Shown in pieces: positions 25,283-27,800 of a DNA stretch of 27,800 nucleotides; position 1 is the first letter of the stretch; each line of letters begins with the position of its first letter. The position numbers were made by a program, and so were the translations under genes. Location: the NCBI GenBank assembly GCA_964475765.1, contig CAYYZH010000034.1:1-27800 (forward strand). The letters run 5' to 3'. The DNA comes from Thermohalobaculum sp964475765 (GTDB lineage: Bacteria; Pseudomonadota; Alphaproteobacteria; Rhodobacterales; Rhodobacteraceae). The notes beneath the pieces were generated by a model. That model had not been told where the DNA came from. It was given only the letters and a program-made list of their open reading frames with translations, and did not search any database.

Positions 25283-26251
25283 TTACCGCGGTGGGCGCAA
25301 CATACCCATATGTCGAAGCTGGGCAACGAAAGCCGACAGGCGTTCGCGACGATAGCCCGGGATATCCATACCATCATAGTCTAGGAACCCTGCCCCGTCC
25401 GCCAGACCACGGCGTCCTTCTGCCATGTTACGCTCGACAATCTCCGGCGCGCGAAACCGGTCGTCGCCCATCGCCTCGGTCATGTAACGGCTGGCATAGT
25501 GGAGAATGTCGCCACCGCCCCAGTCGATGAACTCCAGCATCCCGAGAATGGCGAACCGGAACCCCAGTCCATAAGTCGTTGCCTTGTCGACGTCTTCGGC
25601 ACTTGCAACGCCCTCTTCGACCAGACGCGCGGCCTCGTTCATCGCCAGCGCCTGAATGCGCGGTACAATGAAACCGGGGCTGGCTTTGCAGACAACCGGA
25701 ACCTTGCCGATCCGTTCAAGCAGTGCCTTGAGGCGAGCCGTGACTTCGGGATTGGTCTTGGCCCCGGGGGACAGCTCGACCAGCGGAACCAGAAAGGCCG
25801 GGTTAAGCCAATGCGCGTTCAGGAACCGCTCTGGCCTTTTGCACATCGCCTGCAGATCGTCGGAAAGGATCGTGGAAGTGGTCGAGGCGATAATCGCTTC
25901 GGGCCGGGCATGCTTGGCAATTACTTCGAAAGCGGCGCGTTTCGCCTCCAAAGTTTCAGGCACGCCCTCGAAGATCACATCCGCCTCGGCCAAGCCGTCG
26001 CGGGATCCTTCCGCAGCTACATAAGTGATACGGCTGGTGATGGGTCCAAGGTGATCCGGAGCGAACATTCCGCATCCGGCCAACATCTCAAGCGTGTCGC
26101 GGATGTTCTGTTCGGCGACGTCGAGATAGTTTTTGGGATCTTCACGCGGTTTGAGATCAACCAGCCGGACGGGATGGCCGGCATGCGCAAACACTATTGC
26201 CAGCCCCTGGCCCATCCGGCCCGCGCCTGCAGCGGCGATGACTTCCGTCAT
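25283..26251 (-). CDS. 3-hydroxyacyl-CoA dehydrogenase-family NAD-dependent dehydrogenase
   Basis: This 322-residue enzyme starts at the ATG at 26251, sharing ATGA with the stop of the upstream gene. The Rossmann motif GAGRMG lies at 9-14 and an acidic NAD-specific residue follows (VDLK). Family active-site elements are ASTTSTI (122-128) and NAHWLNP with His147, followed by VPLVEL with Glu159. The C-terminal helical domain contains KASPGFIVPRIQALAMNEA. Length and motifs fit the 3HCDH group that includes L-carnitine dehydrogenase and L-gulonate dehydrogenase, rather than fatty-acid beta-oxidation fusions. It should oxidise a secondary hydroxyl group to a ketone with NAD. The substrate is not determined. 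The four-gene context with an opine-dehydrogenase-type enzyme suggests a small polar compound. Confidence 0.88.
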   Translation of the reverse strand: MTEVIAAAGAGRMGQGLAIVFAHAGHPVRLVDLKPREDPKNYLDVAEQNIRDTLEMLAGCGMFAPDHLGPITSRITYVAAEGSRDGLAEADVIFEGVPETLEAKRAAFEVIAKHARPEAIIASTTSTILSDDLQAMCKRPERFLNAHWLNPAFLVPLVELSPGAKTNPEVTARLKALLERIGKVPVVCKASPGFIVPRIQALAMNEAARLVEEGVASAEDVDKATTYGLGFRFAILGMLEFIDWGGGDILHYASRYMTEAMGDDRFRAPEIVERNMAEGRRGLADGAGFLDYDGMDIPGYRRERLSAFVAQLRHMGMLRPPR

Positions 26252-27321
26252 GGACCGGTCTCCAGAAGAGCCGTCATCCCGGCACGGTCGAGATTGGCCA
26301 ATCCGAGAGTGTCCAGCGTTCGCCCAGTGACCCGAAAATCCTCGCCACAGATGGCCGAGCCCAGCGCCAGCAACCCCCTTGCCACCGGGCACGGCACCCC
26401 GGCCCAGTCCGCGACCGACACAAGAAGGGCCAGACCCGTTGCCACGTCCTCACGCATGTAGCGATGCTCGGTCAGCACCAGATGTTCGCGCCAGTCGCCA
26501 CTGTCGGTCAGCTTGTCATGCGCGAGATTGCCGTACATCCACTGATCGGTGGTGTAGTGGTCGATCAGCGGAAAATGCGGCGCGCCATAGCCCAACGCCT
26601 CCCGCACCGCGACCCGTTCGGCATCAAGTGCATCGGTCACGCGGCGGATGGCGGGCTGTGTGCCTTCGTTGTGAATGTCCCAATGATCGAAATGCTCGAT
26701 CGGACCGGCGTTCATCAGGATCAGCGGCGGGTGGATAATCGGACCTGCGTTCATCAGCGCGCCGGAGAGCGCATCGCCCGCGTCCTCGACGCTGGGAAAC
26801 GCGCTACGTACGACCGCGAGCGCATGATCTTTCGCGCTGAGCGGCAGGACGCCCGTCGGTAGACGACTGGCCCGCGTGGTGATGGCAATCGTATCTGCGC
26901 CGTGTTTGCGCGTGAGGTATGGGAGCGTGCCAGCCTCGGCAAAGGCTGCGTTCGCCCTGTTACCGGCATCGCGCATTGCTTTGGCCATCATGTAGGTGCC
27001 GAAACTGCCCGGTGGCAGAAACACAACTTGATCATCGGTCAGCAACGGCGCGAGACGCGGCGCAAGATCGGCATGTGCGGTGGCCGGGAGAGGGCAGACG
27101 ATCAGGGTGGCTCCACCCAGTGCTATCGCCAGATTGGCGGTGATCTCTGCAAGCTCGACCTTGCGTGTGCCTTCATGGTCTTTCAGCTTCAGGCCAGAGG
27201 CACGCATGGCCTTGACCGACGCAGGATCACGTCGCCAGAGGCGCACTGAATGGCCTTGTTCGGTCAAGTCCGCCGCTGCCGCGAGCGATCCGTTGCCACC
27301 ACCCAGAACTGCAATCTCCAT
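26248..27321 (-). CDS. NAD/NADP octopine/nopaline dehydrogenase-family protein
   Basis: This 357-residue enzyme starts at the ATG at 27321, whose first base overlaps the stop of the upstream flavoprotein gene. The N-terminal Rossmann motif is LGGGNGSLAAAADL (6-19). The C-terminal octopine/nopaline dehydrogenase domain carries NAGPIIHPPLILMNAG (191-206) with the HPP motif expected at the active site. Family members catalyse reductive condensation of an amino acid with a keto acid, or the reverse oxidative cleavage of an opine. In a catabolic operon the reverse direction is plausible. Some homologues act as simple 2-hydroxyacid or ketopantoate-like reductases, so the precise reaction is open. 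It is translationally coupled at both ends (1-bp and 4-bp overlaps). Confidence 0.88.
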   Translation of the reverse strand: MEIAVLGGGNGSLAAAADLTEQGHSVRLWRRDPASVKAMRASGLKLKDHEGTRKVELAEITANLAIALGGATLIVCPLPATAHADLAPRLAPLLTDDQVVFLPPGSFGTYMMAKAMRDAGNRANAAFAEAGTLPYLTRKHGADTIAITTRASRLPTGVLPLSAKDHALAVVRSAFPSVEDAGDALSGALMNAGPIIHPPLILMNAGPIEHFDHWDIHNEGTQPAIRRVTDALDAERVAVREALGYGAPHFPLIDHYTTDQWMYGNLAHDKLTDSGDWREHLVLTEHRYMREDVATGLALLVSVADWAGVPCPVARGLLALGSAICGEDFRVTGRTLDTLGLANLDRAGMTALLETGP

Positions 27322-27800
27322 CAGCTTTCCCCTTTGGTCAGCCGTGCTGCGGCCCGCCCGGCAACATAGCCAAGACCAATGGCGGTCAACAGACCGTTGC
27401 CAGAGAGATAGCCCTCGGCCAGGGAGCCAGACACTCCGCACGCGGCGCCGCCCCCCGCAAAGAGGTTGGGCAGGGGGGTGCCGTTTGGGTCTGTAACGCG
27501 GGCGTTCCCGTCGATTGTGAGGCCGCCTTGGGTGTGAAAGAGCGCGCCCGTCACGCGGATTGCACAAAGGTTTTCACCCAGCGCTGGCTTGCCGGTGAAA
27601 TCTCTCCCCAATGGATCAGGCGCTCCAACAGCAAAGCTGCGGGTTTGTTCGAGTGTTTCCGCAAGAGAGTCGGCGGGCAGGCCGGTCTGCTCGGCGATCT
27701 CGGACGCAGACCCGCGGCGGATCGCCCCCATCTCGTCCGCCGTCATGTAGTCCGGGAAATCCTGTGCGAACCGATCGAGGCGGTCGTCGAAAATCACCCA
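27321..27800 (-). CDS. FAD-binding dehydrogenase, fumarate reductase/succinate dehydrogenase flavoprotein type (partial, C-terminus)
   Basis: Only the last 159 codons are inside the window; the frame stays open to the right edge, so the N-terminal FAD-binding part is missing. The C-terminal signature is clear: HTQGGLTIDGNARVTDPNG, followed by LPNLFAGGGAACGVSG and YLSGNGLLTAIGLGYVAGR, as in FAD_binding_2 proteins such as tricarballylate dehydrogenase, 3-ketosteroid dehydrogenase and fumarate reductases. Such enzymes introduce or reduce a C=C bond next to a carboxyl or keto group. It precedes the octopine-dehydrogenase-family gene with a one-base overlap and probably belongs to the same pathway. 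Which subfamily it belongs to cannot be decided without the N-terminus. Confidence 0.85.
   Translation of the reverse strand, partial: WVIFDDRLDRFAQDFPDYMTADEMGAIRRGSASEIAEQTGLPADSLAETLEQTRSFAVGAPDPLGRDFTGKPALGENLCAIRVTGALFHTQGGLTIDGNARVTDPNGTPLPNLFAGGGAACGVSGSLAEGYLSGNGLLTAIGLGYVAGRAAARLTKGES

Overview
The window reads as a fragment of a GC-rich alphaproteobacterial chromosome, probably a marine Rhodobacterales/Roseobacter-type organism. That placement is an inference from gene content (a CntA-like Rieske oxygenase, a non-pyrrolysine MttB-family protein, an AbrB-type permease), the codon third positions and the tight overlapping operons. No phylogenetic marker is present. Coding density is very high. 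I see no tRNA, rRNA, CRISPR array, insertion sequence or phage gene.

Left edge (1-3437): upp (uracil phosphoribosyltransferase, complete except for the last base of its stop codon) and an orphan membrane histidine kinase, both on the minus strand. A Rieske non-heme iron oxygenase of the carnitine/betaine-oxygenase type runs divergently on the plus strand.

Centre (3453-19706, minus strand): a compact six-gene operon of about 16 kb and the most remarkable part of the window. In transcription order it encodes a TolC-family outer-membrane lipoprotein, a 3035-residue repeat protein with an N-terminal LEPR-xLL-type motif, a polytopic M50 (site-2-type) metalloprotease with a PqqD-like N-terminal region and a periplasmic adaptor-like tail, a SapC-family protein, a periplasmic HlyD-like adaptor with a signal peptide, and a membrane-anchored HlyD-like adaptor with an extra cytosolic domain. 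This looks like a dedicated export/surface-display system for the giant protein. It resembles type I secretion (TolC plus adaptors), but the operon has no ABC ATPase; an intramembrane metalloprotease occupies that place. Upstream lies about 500 bp of AT-richer non-coding DNA (19707-20204) with two strong inverted repeats.

Right part (20205-24129): a divergent regulatory pair. A TetR regulator and an MttB-superfamily methyltransferase overlap on the plus strand; a EutQ-like cupin and a DAO-type FAD oxidoreductase lie on the minus strand. Three copies of a CCGTACA-type half-site sit between the divergent starts and are the likely TetR operator. The genes suggest catabolism of an N-methylated or other amine compound, with substrate unknown.

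Right edge (24152-27800, minus strand): a tightly coupled operon of a flavoprotein dehydrogenase of the fumarate-reductase type (cut by the window end), an octopine/nopaline-dehydrogenase-family enzyme, a 3-hydroxyacyl-CoA-dehydrogenase-family enzyme and an AbrB-type membrane protein. It looks like an uptake-and-oxidation pathway for an unidentified small hydroxy- or amino-acid-like compound.
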